Below are positions 25,702 to 33,752 of a DNA stretch of 57,829 bases, piece after piece. Position numbers and translations under genes: made by a program. Each line of letters opens with the position of its first letter. Positions within the stretch are counted from its first letter, which is position 1. Source of the stretch: Acidovorax sp. CCYZU-2555 (GTDB lineage Bacteria > Pseudomonadota > Gammaproteobacteria > Burkholderiales > Burkholderiaceae_C); assembly GCF_018413525.1 (NCBI RefSeq), contig NZ_JAHCDD010000031.1:1-57829 (forward strand). Direction: 5' to 3'. The notes beneath the pieces are model-generated. The model saw nothing but the letters and a program-made list of their open reading frames with translations, had not been told where the DNA came from and did no database searches.

Positions 25702-26762
25702 GTTTCCCGCTGCGCGTGTTGCTGACCGCCGTCGGCGCCTGGGTCGCAGCCCAGTTGTGTGTGTGGTGGACGATTCCCCTGCCCTGGATGCTGGGCCCGC
25801 TGATCGCGACTTCGCTGGCCTCCATGGGCGGAGCGCAGACCGCGAGCTGGGGCAAGGCGCGCAATGCCGCGCAATGGACCATAGGCGCGGCGCTGGGGCT
25901 TTATTTCACGCCCGCCGTGACCGCGCTGGTGGCGAGCATGTGGTGGGTCATTCTGCTGGGCATCGTCTGGGCGCTGTGGCTGGGCTGGCTGTTCGGCGCC
26001 TGGCTGTACCGCGTGCACGCGCCGCGCATGCCCGACGTGCCCGCGCAGCAACTGCGCGCCACCTGCTATTTCGCGGGCTCGATAGGCGCGGCGTCGGAGA
26101 TGACGCTGCTGTCGGAGCGCGAGAACGCGCGCACCGAGCTGGTCGCGTCCAGCCACAGCCTGCGGCTGGTGATCGTCACGGTGCTGATTCCGTTCGCCCT
26201 GCAATGGAGCGGGCTGCATGGCTCGGGCGAGTGGGGTTCGGTGCGCGTGGTGCATTGGCCCGGCCTGGCGCTGCTGGCGCTGTGCACGGGTCTGGGCGCC
26301 TGGCTGATGCTGCGCCTGGACCGCGCCAATCCCTGGTTTCTGGGCGCGCTGCTCGCGTCCATGGGGCTGGCGATGCTGGGGCTCGATCTGTCGGCCGTGC
26401 CGCAATGGATGATGAATGCTGCGCAGCTGCTGATAGGCGTGAGCCTGGGCGTGCGCTTCAGACGCGACTTCCTGCGCAACGCCCCGGTGTGGCTGGGAAC
26501 GGTGGCGCTGGGCAGCCTGGCGCTGATGGCGCTGTGCGCGATCTTCGCGGCCGCGATGGCCTGGGCCACGGGCCTGCCCTGGGTGACCATGGTGCTGGCC
26601 ACGGCGCCAGGCGGCATCGCCGAAATGGCGATCACCGCCAAGGTGCTGCAGCTGGGTGTTCCCGTGGTGACCGCGCTGCAGGTGTGCCGGTTGATGGCGG
26701 TGCTGCTGGTGGTCGAGCCGCTGTACCGCCGGCTTTACAAGTCGGCGGGCCAGGCGGCATAG
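25692..26762 (+). CDS. AbrB-family (duplicated domain) inner-membrane protein
   Basis: 356 residues with about ten hydrophobic segments in two similar halves, for example RVLLTAVGAWVAAQLCVWW, NAAQWTIGAALGLYFTPAV and AAQLLIGVSLGVRF, LGTVALGSLALMALCAIF. This is the Gram-negative 'AbrB duplication' membrane family (the E. coli AbrB type). The database name 'ammonia monooxygenase' or 'transcriptional regulator' given to it is misleading; transport is more likely, substrate unknown. Motif WMLGPLIATSLASMGG near the N-terminus and its counterpart WFLGALLASMGLAMLG are the repeated signature. The start codon lies inside the 3' end of the PAS-GGDEF-EAL gene (10-base overlap), so the two are probably co-transcribed. 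Confidence 0.85.
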   Translation: MRVSFPLRVLLTAVGAWVAAQLCVWWTIPLPWMLGPLIATSLASMGGAQTASWGKARNAAQWTIGAALGLYFTPAVTALVASMWWVILLGIVWALWLGWLFGAWLYRVHAPRMPDVPAQQLRATCYFAGSIGAASEMTLLSERENARTELVASSHSLRLVIVTVLIPFALQWSGLHGSGEWGSVRVVHWPGLALLALCTGLGAWLMLRLDRANPWFLGALLASMGLAMLGLDLSAVPQWMMNAAQLLIGVSLGVRFRRDFLRNAPVWLGTVALGSLALMALCAIFAAAMAWATGLPWVTMVLATAPGGIAEMAITAKVLQLGVPVVTALQVCRLMAVLLVVEPLYRRLYKSAGQAA

Positions 26763-26786
26763 AGCCACCTCCCGTGAGCCGTATGC

Positions 26787-27092
26787 TCAGTGCACCAATA
26801 CGGGGTTCTGCGCGAGCCCGGCGTAGCTGTCGAGCGTGCTTTCCACTTCTTCCTGGGTCGGTGTCTGCTGTTGCCAGCCGAGAATGATCTTCTGGAACAT
26901 TTCGGCCCAGGAGCCGTCGAGGTAGACCTCTTTGCCGGAACGCTTGTCAACGATTTCAAAACCGTGGCGTGGCATCTGCATCTGTGCGTGGTGAAGCTCT
27001 TGCGCGGGAGCGGTTTCGCCCTCGGCCAATTCCGGCAGGTCGGGCCGGATATGGAGCACCGCAAAAGTGTCAGAGTCGTATAGCGTTTGCAT
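26787..27092 (-). CDS. DUF3567 family protein
   Basis: 101 residues, small acidic soluble protein. It starts with MQTLYDSDTFAVLHI and has the conserved block GFEIVDKRSGKEVYLDGSWAEMFQKII, features of DUF3567, a family found mostly in Burkholderiales. The ATG at 27092 is chosen since a GGGGGAT ribosome-binding stretch precedes it and the known family starts there; an ATG 42 bases upstream would add an unrelated leader. It is convergent with the AbrB-family gene. No function is known. An aspect of interest is that it is nearly universal in the order and can serve as a taxonomic hint. Confidence 0.8.
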   Translation of the reverse strand: MQTLYDSDTFAVLHIRPDLPELAEGETAPAQELHHAQMQMPRHGFEIVDKRSGKEVYLDGSWAEMFQKIILGWQQQTPTQEEVESTLDSYAGLAQNPVLVH

Positions 27093-27249
27093 GGTGATCC
27101 CCCCCTGTTGCAAAGTCTTGCCGTTGACAGTCATATGGCTGCAAGGCAGCAGACTTCAAGAGCCGCCGGCGGGGTCGCCGGCAAAAGGCCCTGGACACCA
27201 GTATTCCACGGATTCGATCTCCGTGCGGCGTCGGGCGTTTCGTCCTGCG

Positions 27250-28377
27250 TCAGGGCGCGGCGTGCGCCTGCAGGCGCAGATCGGCGAAATCGCCGTTGGC
27301 CTGGGTCAGCCGTATGCGCGCCGGCAGATAGCCCAGCGATGGCGCAAGCCACAGCGTCGCCTGCTGATCGCCCGCATGGCGCGGCAGGCGTTCGAGCCGC
27401 AGCGCGGGCAGCGCGCCTGCGGGCAGCTCCAGCGTCTCGGTCTCGTGCACGCGGAAAGTCCAGCGCTCGGCATCGTTGCTGCCCACCGTGGTGAACGTGA
27501 TTTCGCTGCCGGCGGCATAGCGCTCGGGCGCGGCGGCCAGCATGGCCGACAGCTGCAGGAACACGCTGATACGGTCCTGCGCGCCCGGGCCTATGGGGGC
27601 GGGCGGGGCCGCGGGCGTGAAGCGCGCCTGCTCGGCCGCGAAGTCGAACTCCGCGCTTTTCTCGCGCCGGCTCTGGTCGCTGAAGCGCTGCGGCACCAGG
27701 CCCGCGGGCGTGATCTGGCCGCTGCTGGCCTGGGCGCGCGTGCCGACCAGAAACGCCTTGATCTGCTGGCGCACCTGGTAGCTGTGGCCGTCGTGCTGCC
27801 ACAGCAGCTCGGCGCTGGCGCGGTAGTCGAAACGTTTGGCCTGGCCCGACACATCGAACGAGAGCAGCGTGGGCGGGGGCAGCTTCACGGGCAGCTGCGC
27901 ATCGACCGGCTGGCCGTCGGGCGCGACCAGCTGCACGCCTTGCAGGGTTTCGGGGCGGGGCGGCGGCGGCGGTTCTGCAGGAGCTGGCGGTTCAGGGGGC
28001 GGCGCAGGCGGTGGCAGCGCTTCTTCGGCCGGCGCTGCGGCCAGTGTTTCCGCCTGCGGGTCCGGAGGTGCAGCGTCGGGAGTCTCCTCGGGAAGTTCTT
28101 GCGGCGCAGGCGCGGCGCTGGCCGGCTCCGCGCTCACGGGCGCCGGGCGCGGTCTGGCCTGGGGGCGGGGCGCGGGTGGGGGCGGCTTGGCCACGGGCGG
28201 CGGCGCTGCAGGGGGTGGCGGCGCAGGCGGTGCAATGCTGCGCGTCGTGAAAGCGGGGGCTTTTTGTTCCGGGGCCGGAGTGGCGCCAGCGCTGGACCAT
28301 GCGGGCAGCTCCCACAGCAGCCAGGCGTGCGCGGCCAGCACCGCGGCGGTCAGGGGCAGCAGTACCGGTGTTCGCAT
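27250..28377 (-). CDS. Proline-rich DUF3108 envelope protein
   Basis: 375 residues. A hydrophobic N-terminus (LLPLTAAVLAAHAWLL) acts as signal or anchor. Residues of about 45-150 are an extreme Pro/Ala/Glu low-complexity stretch with runs such as PPAPPPPAAPPP, resembling the periplasm-spanning linker of TonB. The C-terminal part is a beta-rich DUF3108 domain with LSFDVSGQAKRFDYRASAELL and SLGYLPARIRLTQANGDFADLRL. DUF3108 proteins are periplasmic and of unknown function, often near purine synthesis genes in Burkholderiales. It sits 17 bases downstream of the IclR gene on the same strand and may share its transcript. Family assignment good, role unknown. Confidence 0.75.
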   Translation of the reverse strand: MRTPVLLPLTAAVLAAHAWLLWELPAWSSAGATPAPEQKAPAFTTRSIAPPAPPPPAAPPPVAKPPPPAPRPQARPRPAPVSAEPASAAPAPQELPEETPDAAPPDPQAETLAAAPAEEALPPPAPPPEPPAPAEPPPPPRPETLQGVQLVAPDGQPVDAQLPVKLPPPTLLSFDVSGQAKRFDYRASAELLWQHDGHSYQVRQQIKAFLVGTRAQASSGQITPAGLVPQRFSDQSRREKSAEFDFAAEQARFTPAAPPAPIGPGAQDRISVFLQLSAMLAAAPERYAAGSEITFTTVGSNDAERWTFRVHETETLELPAGALPALRLERLPRHAGDQQATLWLAPSLGYLPARIRLTQANGDFADLRLQAHAAP

Positions 28378-28394
28378 GGCGTGCGCCCTGGGCC

Positions 28395-29183
28395 TCAGCG
28401 GCTCGCGTGGCCGAGATCGGCCGAGAGCTGTTGCGCGGTGGCGCGCAGTTGGGCGTCGATCGCGCCGCCGTAGGCGGGATCGAAGGTCGCGACCGAGCCC
28501 AGCGTGGTGATGCCCATCACGATGTGGCCCGACGAGTCGAACACCGGCGTGCAGAAAGCGACGATGCCCGGCAGCAGCGTGTCGACCACGCGCGCCGTAC
28601 CGTGGGCGCGCACTTCATCGAGCATGGCGCGCACGCCCGCGGGCGTGAGCGGCAGGTCGCTGCGGCCGATCTGGCGTGCGCGCTGCATTTCGGCGTCCAG
28701 CATGCCCTGGGTCAGTTCCGTGGGCAGATATGCGGCAAAGCAGCGGCCCGTGGCCGACGACAGCAGCGGCATCACATCGCCCAGGCGCAGATTGGCCGTC
28801 ACCGACTGCGCCGACTCTTCCCAATGCACGATGGTCGGGCCGTGGTTGCCCCAGACCGCGAGCGCCACCGTGTGCTGCAGCGCTTCGAGCAGCAGCGGCA
28901 TGCGTTCGCGCGCCAGGCGCACGGGGTCCAGGCGCGTGAGCGCGGCCAGGCCCAGCTTAAGGCTGGCCGGGCCCAGGTCATAGCGCGACGTGCGGCTGTC
29001 CTGCGTCACCAGTCCCAGGCGCTGGAAGCTCACCAGATAGCGGTGCGCCTTGGCGGCGCTCATCTCGGCCGAGGCCGCGACTTCCTTGAGCATCAGCGGC
29101 GCGCGCGCGCGCGCCAGGCCTTCCAGCAGCGCAAAACCGACTTCGACGGACTGAATGCCTGCGCGTTCCTTTTCCATATGCAC
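28395..29183 (-). CDS. IclR-family transcriptional regulator
   Basis: 262 residues. The N-terminal winged helix is SVEVGFALLEGLARARAPLMLKEVA with recognition region SAAKAHRYLVSFQRLGLV. The C-terminal IclR effector domain includes LSSATGRCFAAYLP and the ending VFDSSGHIVMGITTLGS. IclR regulators typically sense an organic acid and control the adjacent catabolic operon. Here it is divergent from the FAH-hydrolase / Bug / alcohol dehydrogenase genes, which it likely regulates, and two dyads lie in the gap. The start may be either the first ATG (29183) or the next at 29177. Effector unknown. Confidence 0.9.
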   Translation of the reverse strand: MHMEKERAGIQSVEVGFALLEGLARARAPLMLKEVAASAEMSAAKAHRYLVSFQRLGLVTQDSRTSRYDLGPASLKLGLAALTRLDPVRLARERMPLLLEALQHTVALAVWGNHGPTIVHWEESAQSVTANLRLGDVMPLLSSATGRCFAAYLPTELTQGMLDAEMQRARQIGRSDLPLTPAGVRAMLDEVRAHGTARVVDTLLPGIVAFCTPVFDSSGHIVMGITTLGSVATFDPAYGGAIDAQLRATAQQLSADLGHASR

Positions 29184-29222
29184 TAAAATCCAAATTGTTT
29201 TGTTTAGGTAAACTCATTTACC
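29184..29222. promoter_or_regulatory. Candidate IclR operator region
   Basis: An AT-rich stretch in the gap holds two dyads. One is AAAATCC...GTTTT (29185-29201), an imperfect palindrome like IclR sites. The other is a perfect GGTAAA (29207-29212) / TTTACC (29217-29222) repeat with a 4-base loop. Both are close to the IclR start and upstream of the FAH gene, so autoregulation and control of the divergent operon are plausible. Confidence 0.45.
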
Positions 29223-29290
29223 CAAGCGTAATTCGATCGCCGCCCTTGCAGGCCGCGCCTTCTTGTCCCCGCCATTGAAGTTCCAGCCAC

Positions 29291-30307
29291 ATGAAACTCG
29301 CTACTTATAAAGACGGCTCGCGCGACGGCCAACTGGTTGTTGTCTCCCGCGATCTGGGCCTGGCCCATTATGCGACCGGCATTGCCAGCCGCATGCAGCA
29401 GGTGCTCGACGACTGGACCTTCATGGCGCCGCAGTTGCAGGACCTGTACCAGCAGCTCAACGCGGGCAAGGCGCCGCATGCGTTCGCCTTCAATCCCGAG
29501 CAGTGCATGGCGCCGCTGCCGCGCGCCTACCAGTGGGCCGACGGCTCGGCCTATCTCAACCATGTGGAGCTGGTGCGCCAGGCGCGCAACGCCGAAGTGC
29601 CGGCCACGTTCTACGCCGACCCGCTGATGTACCAGGGCGGTTCCGATGATTTCATCGGCCCCTGCGACGACGTGGTCGTGCCCAGCGAAGCCATGGGCAT
29701 CGATTTCGAGGCCGAGATCGCCGTGGTCACCACCGACGTGCCCATGGGCAGCACGCCCGCCCAGGCGCTGCAGGGCATTCGCCTGGTGATGCTGGTCAAC
29801 GACGTGTCGCTGCGCAACCTGATTCCCGCCGAACTCGCCAAGGGTTTCGGCTTCTTCCAGAGCAAGCCGGCCACGGCCTTCAGTCCGGTCGCGGTGACGC
29901 TCGACGAACTGGGCGATGCCTGGGACGCGGGCCGTCTCCACCTGACGCTGCAATCGATCTGGAACGGCCGCAAGGTCGGCATGTGCGACGCCGGCCCCGA
30001 CATGACTTTCCACTTCGGCCAGCTGATCGCCCACATCTGCAAGACGCGCAATGTGCGCGCCGGCTCCATCGTCGGCAGCGGCACAGTGAGCAACAAGGGC
30101 GTGGGCGAAGGCAGCGCCATGCAATGGCCCAAGGGCTACAGCTGCATCGCCGAAAAGCGCTGCATCGAGACCATACAGACCGGCGCTCCCGTGACCGAAT
30201 TCATGAAGTTCGGCGACACCATCCGCATCGAAATGAAGGGCCGCGACGGCCAGAGCATTTTCGGCGCCATCGATCAGACGATCGCCGCGCCCGAATCCGC
30301 CGACTGA
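29291..30307 (+). CDS. Fumarylacetoacetate hydrolase (FAH) family protein
   Basis: 338 residues. It has the FAH fold with a distinct N-terminal domain, as in longer FAH proteins, and the metal and catalytic blocks IDFEAEIAVV, LVNDVSLRNLIP, FFQSKPATAFSPVAV and IVGSGTVSNKG. Such enzymes hydrolyse beta-diketo acids such as fumarylacetoacetate or fumarylpyruvate, or act as hydratases or decarboxylases on similar acids. This length and the QSKPATAFSPVA motif fit the fumarylacetoacetate hydrolase group rather than the shorter fumarylpyruvate group. It is the first gene after the divergent IclR regulator and precedes a Bug protein and an iron alcohol dehydrogenase. Homogentisate dioxygenase is not nearby, so the tyrosine pathway role is not supported by context. 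Confidence 0.85.
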   Translation: MKLATYKDGSRDGQLVVVSRDLGLAHYATGIASRMQQVLDDWTFMAPQLQDLYQQLNAGKAPHAFAFNPEQCMAPLPRAYQWADGSAYLNHVELVRQARNAEVPATFYADPLMYQGGSDDFIGPCDDVVVPSEAMGIDFEAEIAVVTTDVPMGSTPAQALQGIRLVMLVNDVSLRNLIPAELAKGFGFFQSKPATAFSPVAVTLDELGDAWDAGRLHLTLQSIWNGRKVGMCDAGPDMTFHFGQLIAHICKTRNVRAGSIVGSGTVSNKGVGEGSAMQWPKGYSCIAEKRCIETIQTGAPVTEFMKFGDTIRIEMKGRDGQSIFGAIDQTIAAPESAD

Positions 30308-30416
30308 CACCCGTGGGCGGGCAGGACCGGCACCGCAGAGTTGCCGGCCAGCGCAGCAAGCCCTCGTTCCCCGGCCCGCTATGGCGCGGCCGGATCATTC
30401 CCCAGGAGACAAAAAA

Positions 30417-31382
30417 ATGGACCGCAGACATTTTCTGGCCGCGATGACGGCCGCTGCCGCCGCGCCGCTCGCATACGCCCAAAACTGGCCCGACCAGGCG
30501 ATACGCTGGATCGTTCCCTATCCGCCAGGCGGCGGCACCGATGTGCTCGCGCGCACCGTGGCCGAAGCCATGCGCCAGAGCCTGGGCCAGACCATCGTCA
30601 TCGAGAACAAGCCCGGTGCCTCGACCAACATCGGCGCCCAGCAGGTGGCCACGGCCAAGGCCGACGGCTACACCATCATGTCGGCCGACAACGCCGTGCT
30701 GGCCTATAACGAGCACCTGTTCAGCAAGCTGCCGTTCAGCCCCGAAAAGGACTTCACCTATGTGGGCGGCATCAGCCGCTTCCCGCTGGCGCTGGTCGTG
30801 AATCCGGCGTTCGAGGCGAAGACGCTGCAGGAATTCCTGGCGTACGCGCGCGCCAACCCCGGCAAGATCAACTACGCCTCGCCCGGCAACGGCTCGCCGC
30901 ACCACCTGGCGATGGAAATGTTCAAGGCCCGCACTGGCACTTTCCTGACCCACATTCCCTATCGCGGCGCGGCGCCGGCCGTGGCCGATGTGATGGGCGG
31001 CCAGGTGCCGTGCATGTTCATCGATCTGGCCGCGGGCCTGCCCATCATCCAGGCGGGCAAGGTGCGCGCGCTGGCCATAGGCTCGGCCCAGCGCATGGCC
31101 AATCTGCCGCAGCTGCCCACGCTGGCCGAAGCCGGCGTGGCGAACTCCGAAGTCTTCGCCTTCCAGGGCATTCTTGCGCCCAAGGGCCTGCCCGCGCCCA
31201 TAGTCCAGCGCCTCAACGCCGAACTCAACAAGGCGCTGGCCAGCCCGGCCGTGGCCAAGCGCATGCAGGACTTCGGCATGGAAGCCTTGCCCGGCACGCC
31301 CGAGCAGTTCCGCGCGATGGCGCGCGCCGAAGCCAAGCGCTGGGGCGAGGTCATACAGCGGGCCGGCATCAAGCTCGACTGA
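30417..31382 (+). CDS. Bug/TctC-family periplasmic substrate-binding protein
   Basis: 321 residues with a short twin-arginine signal MDRRHFLAAMTAAAAAP and the mature Bug start WPDQAIRWIVPYPPGGGTDVLART. Later blocks include ENKPGASTNIGAQ, YASPGNGSPHHLAMEMF and HIPYRGAAPAVADVMGG. The ATG at 30417 sits 8 bases after CCAGGAGAC, a good ribosome-binding site; an in-frame ATG 36 bases upstream has none. The protein would capture a carboxylate in the periplasm. It lies 110 bases after the FAH-family gene and is followed by an iron-dependent alcohol dehydrogenase, so the three probably handle one substrate under IclR control. Membrane partners are absent. Confidence 0.9.
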   Translation: MDRRHFLAAMTAAAAAPLAYAQNWPDQAIRWIVPYPPGGGTDVLARTVAEAMRQSLGQTIVIENKPGASTNIGAQQVATAKADGYTIMSADNAVLAYNEHLFSKLPFSPEKDFTYVGGISRFPLALVVNPAFEAKTLQEFLAYARANPGKINYASPGNGSPHHLAMEMFKARTGTFLTHIPYRGAAPAVADVMGGQVPCMFIDLAAGLPIIQAGKVRALAIGSAQRMANLPQLPTLAEAGVANSEVFAFQGILAPKGLPAPIVQRLNAELNKALASPAVAKRMQDFGMEALPGTPEQFRAMARAEAKRWGEVIQRAGIKLD

Positions 31383-31400
31383 GCGTGCTGTCCTGACAGA

Positions 31401-31437
31401 ATGGTGGTTGCGCGCAGCGCAGGCTGCGCCACCCCAT
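31401..31437 (+). other. Possible stem-loop between Bug and alcohol dehydrogenase genes
   Basis: GCGCAGC (31412-31418) and GCTGCGC (31423-31429) form a perfect 7-base stem with a 4-base loop, extended by GGTGG/CCACC after a small bulge. There is no T-run. It could moderate read-through or protect the upstream mRNA end. Significance is uncertain. Confidence 0.35.
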
Positions 31438-31453
31438 TCCAAGGAGAGCCACG

Positions 31454-32626
31454 ATGCAGAATTTTGATTTCAGCAACCCCACGCGCATTGTTTTCGGTGA
31501 CGGCGTGATCGCCAAGCTCGGCAAGCTGCTGCCCGAGAACGCACAGGTGCTGATCGTCGTCGGCGGCAGCAGCGCCGAGAAGAACGGCACGCTGGCCGAA
31601 GTGCGCGCCGCGCTGGGCGCGCGCCGCCATGCGACGTTTTCCGGCATAGAACCCAACCCCACGCTCGAAACCTCGATGCGCGCCGTCGCGCAGTTCCAGG
31701 ACGGCGGCTTCGACTTCCTGCTGGCCGTTGGCGGCGGCTCGGTGATCGACGCCGTCAAGTTCATCGCCGCGGCCGTGCGCCTTCCCGGCACCGACCCCGT
31801 CGCCGCCTGGGAGCTGGTGCGCAAGGGCGGGCGCGGCGTGAGCCAGGCCGCGCCGCTTGGCGTGGTGCTGACGCTGCCGGCCACGGGCTCCGAAATGAAC
31901 AACGGCGGCGTGCTCACGCATGCGGCCGAAGGCGCGAAGCTGCCGTTTTCCAACCGCCTGTTGTTTCCGCAATTCGCGCTGCTGGACCCGACCAAGACCT
32001 ATACGCTGCCCACGCGCCAGCTCGCCAACGGCGTGGTCGATGCGTTCGTGCACACCATGGAGCAATACCTCACTTACCCGGTCGATGCGCGCGTGCAGGA
32101 CCGCTTCGCCGAAGGCCTGCTGCAGACGCTGATCGAGATCGGCCCGCGCATCGTCGACAGCGAAACCCCCGACTACGCCGACCGCGCGAACCTGGTCTGG
32201 AGCGCGACGCTGGCGCTCAACGGCCTGATAGGCGCGGGCGTGCCCCAGGACTGGGCCACGCACATGATCGGCCACGAACTCACGGCGCTCTACGGCATAG
32301 ATCATGCACGCACGCTGGCCGTGGTGCTGCCCGCGATGATGGACGCGCGCCGCGAGCAAAAGCACGCCAAGCTGCTGCAGTACGCCGAGCGCGTGTGGGG
32401 CATCACCGAAGGCTCGGAAGAAGGCCGCATCAACGCCGCGATCACGCAGACGCGCAACTTCTTCGAAGGCCTGGGCGTGCCCACGCGGCTGTCGGACTAT
32501 GACCTCGGCGCCGAAGCCGTGGACGCGGCCGTGGCCCAGCTCGAAAAGCACGGCATGGTCGCGCTTTCGGAGCACCGCAATATCGATGCGGCCAAGGCGC
32601 GCGAAATCCTGGGTCTGGCGATCTGA
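31454..32626 (+). CDS. Iron-containing alcohol dehydrogenase (YqhD/BDH-like)
   Basis: 390 residues, group III metal-dependent alcohol dehydrogenase. The NAD(P)-binding block AVGGGSVIDAVKFIA and the family signature LPATGSEMNNGGVLT are present. The metal ligands are in place: Asp and His in GVVDAFVHTMEQYL, and two His in IGHELTALYGIDHART. Overall similarity by eye is to YqhD and butanol dehydrogenases, which reduce aldehydes with NADPH. In this operon it may interconvert an aldehyde and alcohol from the FAH-family product. A strong AAGGAGAG ribosome-binding site lies just before the ATG. Maleylacetate reductases belong to the same superfamily but usually are shorter (about 350), so I consider that less likely. 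Confidence 0.88.
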   Translation: MQNFDFSNPTRIVFGDGVIAKLGKLLPENAQVLIVVGGSSAEKNGTLAEVRAALGARRHATFSGIEPNPTLETSMRAVAQFQDGGFDFLLAVGGGSVIDAVKFIAAAVRLPGTDPVAAWELVRKGGRGVSQAAPLGVVLTLPATGSEMNNGGVLTHAAEGAKLPFSNRLLFPQFALLDPTKTYTLPTRQLANGVVDAFVHTMEQYLTYPVDARVQDRFAEGLLQTLIEIGPRIVDSETPDYADRANLVWSATLALNGLIGAGVPQDWATHMIGHELTALYGIDHARTLAVVLPAMMDARREQKHAKLLQYAERVWGITEGSEEGRINAAITQTRNFFEGLGVPTRLSDYDLGAEAVDAAVAQLEKHGMVALSEHRNIDAAKAREILGLAI

Positions 32627-32632
32627 ACGGGT

Positions 32633-33715
32633 TCAATACTCGTTGAAGATGCGCTGAATCTGCTGCGGGTCGCTGGTCTTGGTGAGCGCCAGCATCAGCA
32701 GGATGCGTGATTTTTGCGCCGAATGCATCATGGCGCTCACGAAGCCGGCCTGCGTGAACTGGCCCGTGGGCGTGACGATGCCCGTGGGCACGCGCGAGCC
32801 GACCACGATGGCCAGGCCCTTGGCCTTGGCCGCGACCAGGCTGTTCATCGTGGCCACGGGCATGTTCGCATGGCCCAGGCCGGCGTTCACTATGCCCTTG
32901 GCGCCCGCGGCCACGGCGGCGTCGACCAGCAGGCCGTCGGAGCCCAGCGTGGTGAAGTTGACGTCCACGCGCGGCAGCGACTTCAGGCCGCCGATGTCGA
33001 ATTCGCTGTGCGCCGTGTGCTTCTTCGCGGGCGCGGAGATGAACACCGGCACGGCGTTCTGCATGTAGCCCAGCTCGGCGCCGTCGGGGCTGCGGAAGGT
33101 CGCGACATTGGTGGTATTGGTCTTCATCACGCCGAAGGCGCTGGAGATCACGTCGTTCATGCTGACCATCACGCCCTTGTCGCGCGCCGCCGGGCTGGCC
33201 GCGAGTGCGACCGCGTTGACCAGGTTCAGCGGGCCGTCGGCGCTCAGCCCGGTGCTGGGGCGCATGGAGCCGACCAGCACCACGGGCTTGCTGCTCTTGA
33301 CGACCAGATTCAGGAAATACGCGGTCTCTTCGAGCGTGTCCGTGCCATGCGTGATCACCACGCCGTCCACGTCCTTGGAGGCGAGGATTTCGTTGGTGCG
33401 CTGGGCCAGCGCGAGCCAGTTCTCTATCGACAGCTTGGAGCTGCCGACATTGAACACCTGCTCGCCGCTGATGGTGGCGAATTTCTCGATTTCGGGCACG
33501 GCCGCAACGAGGGCCTGTATGCCCACGGGCGCCAGGCCCGCGCCCTTGCCGTAGTCGGTCAGCGCGAGGCTGTTCGCGCCGCGGCTGGCGATGGTGCCGC
33601 CGGTGGCGAGCACGGCCACATTGGGCTTGGCGACGACCTGGGCCGCGAGCGGAGCGACAAAGCCGCAGGCGCCCGTGGCGACGAGCAGGGTGGCAAGAAG
33701 TTTCTTGGTGTTCAT
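32633..33715 (-). CDS. ansB: Periplasmic L-asparaginase, type II
   Basis: 360 residues. The Sec signal peptide is KLLATLLVATGACGFVAPLAAQ. The two asparaginase catalytic motifs are ATGGTIASRG near the N-terminus (nucleophile Thr) and ITHGTDTLEETAYF (Thr/Asp pair). Length and signal peptide fit type II, the high-affinity periplasmic form; several family members also deamidate glutamine. It hydrolyses asparagine to aspartate and ammonia. The ATG at 33715 is taken because the signal peptide starts there; the frame continues open upstream inside the neighbouring M20 gene's antisense-free region but without homology. It is the last gene of the leftward cluster with an M20 hydrolase, a MmgE/PrpD protein and a Bug protein, and ends 6 bases from the convergent alcohol dehydrogenase gene. 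Confidence 0.92.
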   Translation of the reverse strand: MNTKKLLATLLVATGACGFVAPLAAQVVAKPNVAVLATGGTIASRGANSLALTDYGKGAGLAPVGIQALVAAVPEIEKFATISGEQVFNVGSSKLSIENWLALAQRTNEILASKDVDGVVITHGTDTLEETAYFLNLVVKSSKPVVLVGSMRPSTGLSADGPLNLVNAVALAASPAARDKGVMVSMNDVISSAFGVMKTNTTNVATFRSPDGAELGYMQNAVPVFISAPAKKHTAHSEFDIGGLKSLPRVDVNFTTLGSDGLLVDAAVAAGAKGIVNAGLGHANMPVATMNSLVAAKAKGLAIVVGSRVPTGIVTPTGQFTQAGFVSAMMHSAQKSRILLMLALTKTSDPQQIQRIFNEY

Positions 33716-33752
33716 GACGGGGACAGAAAATGAAAGTGAATGTCTGAAGGGC

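Noticed and set aside
31454..32626. Maleylacetate reductase
   Set aside because: Same superfamily, but length and motifs favour YqhD/butanol-type dehydrogenase and no ring-cleavage dioxygenase is near.
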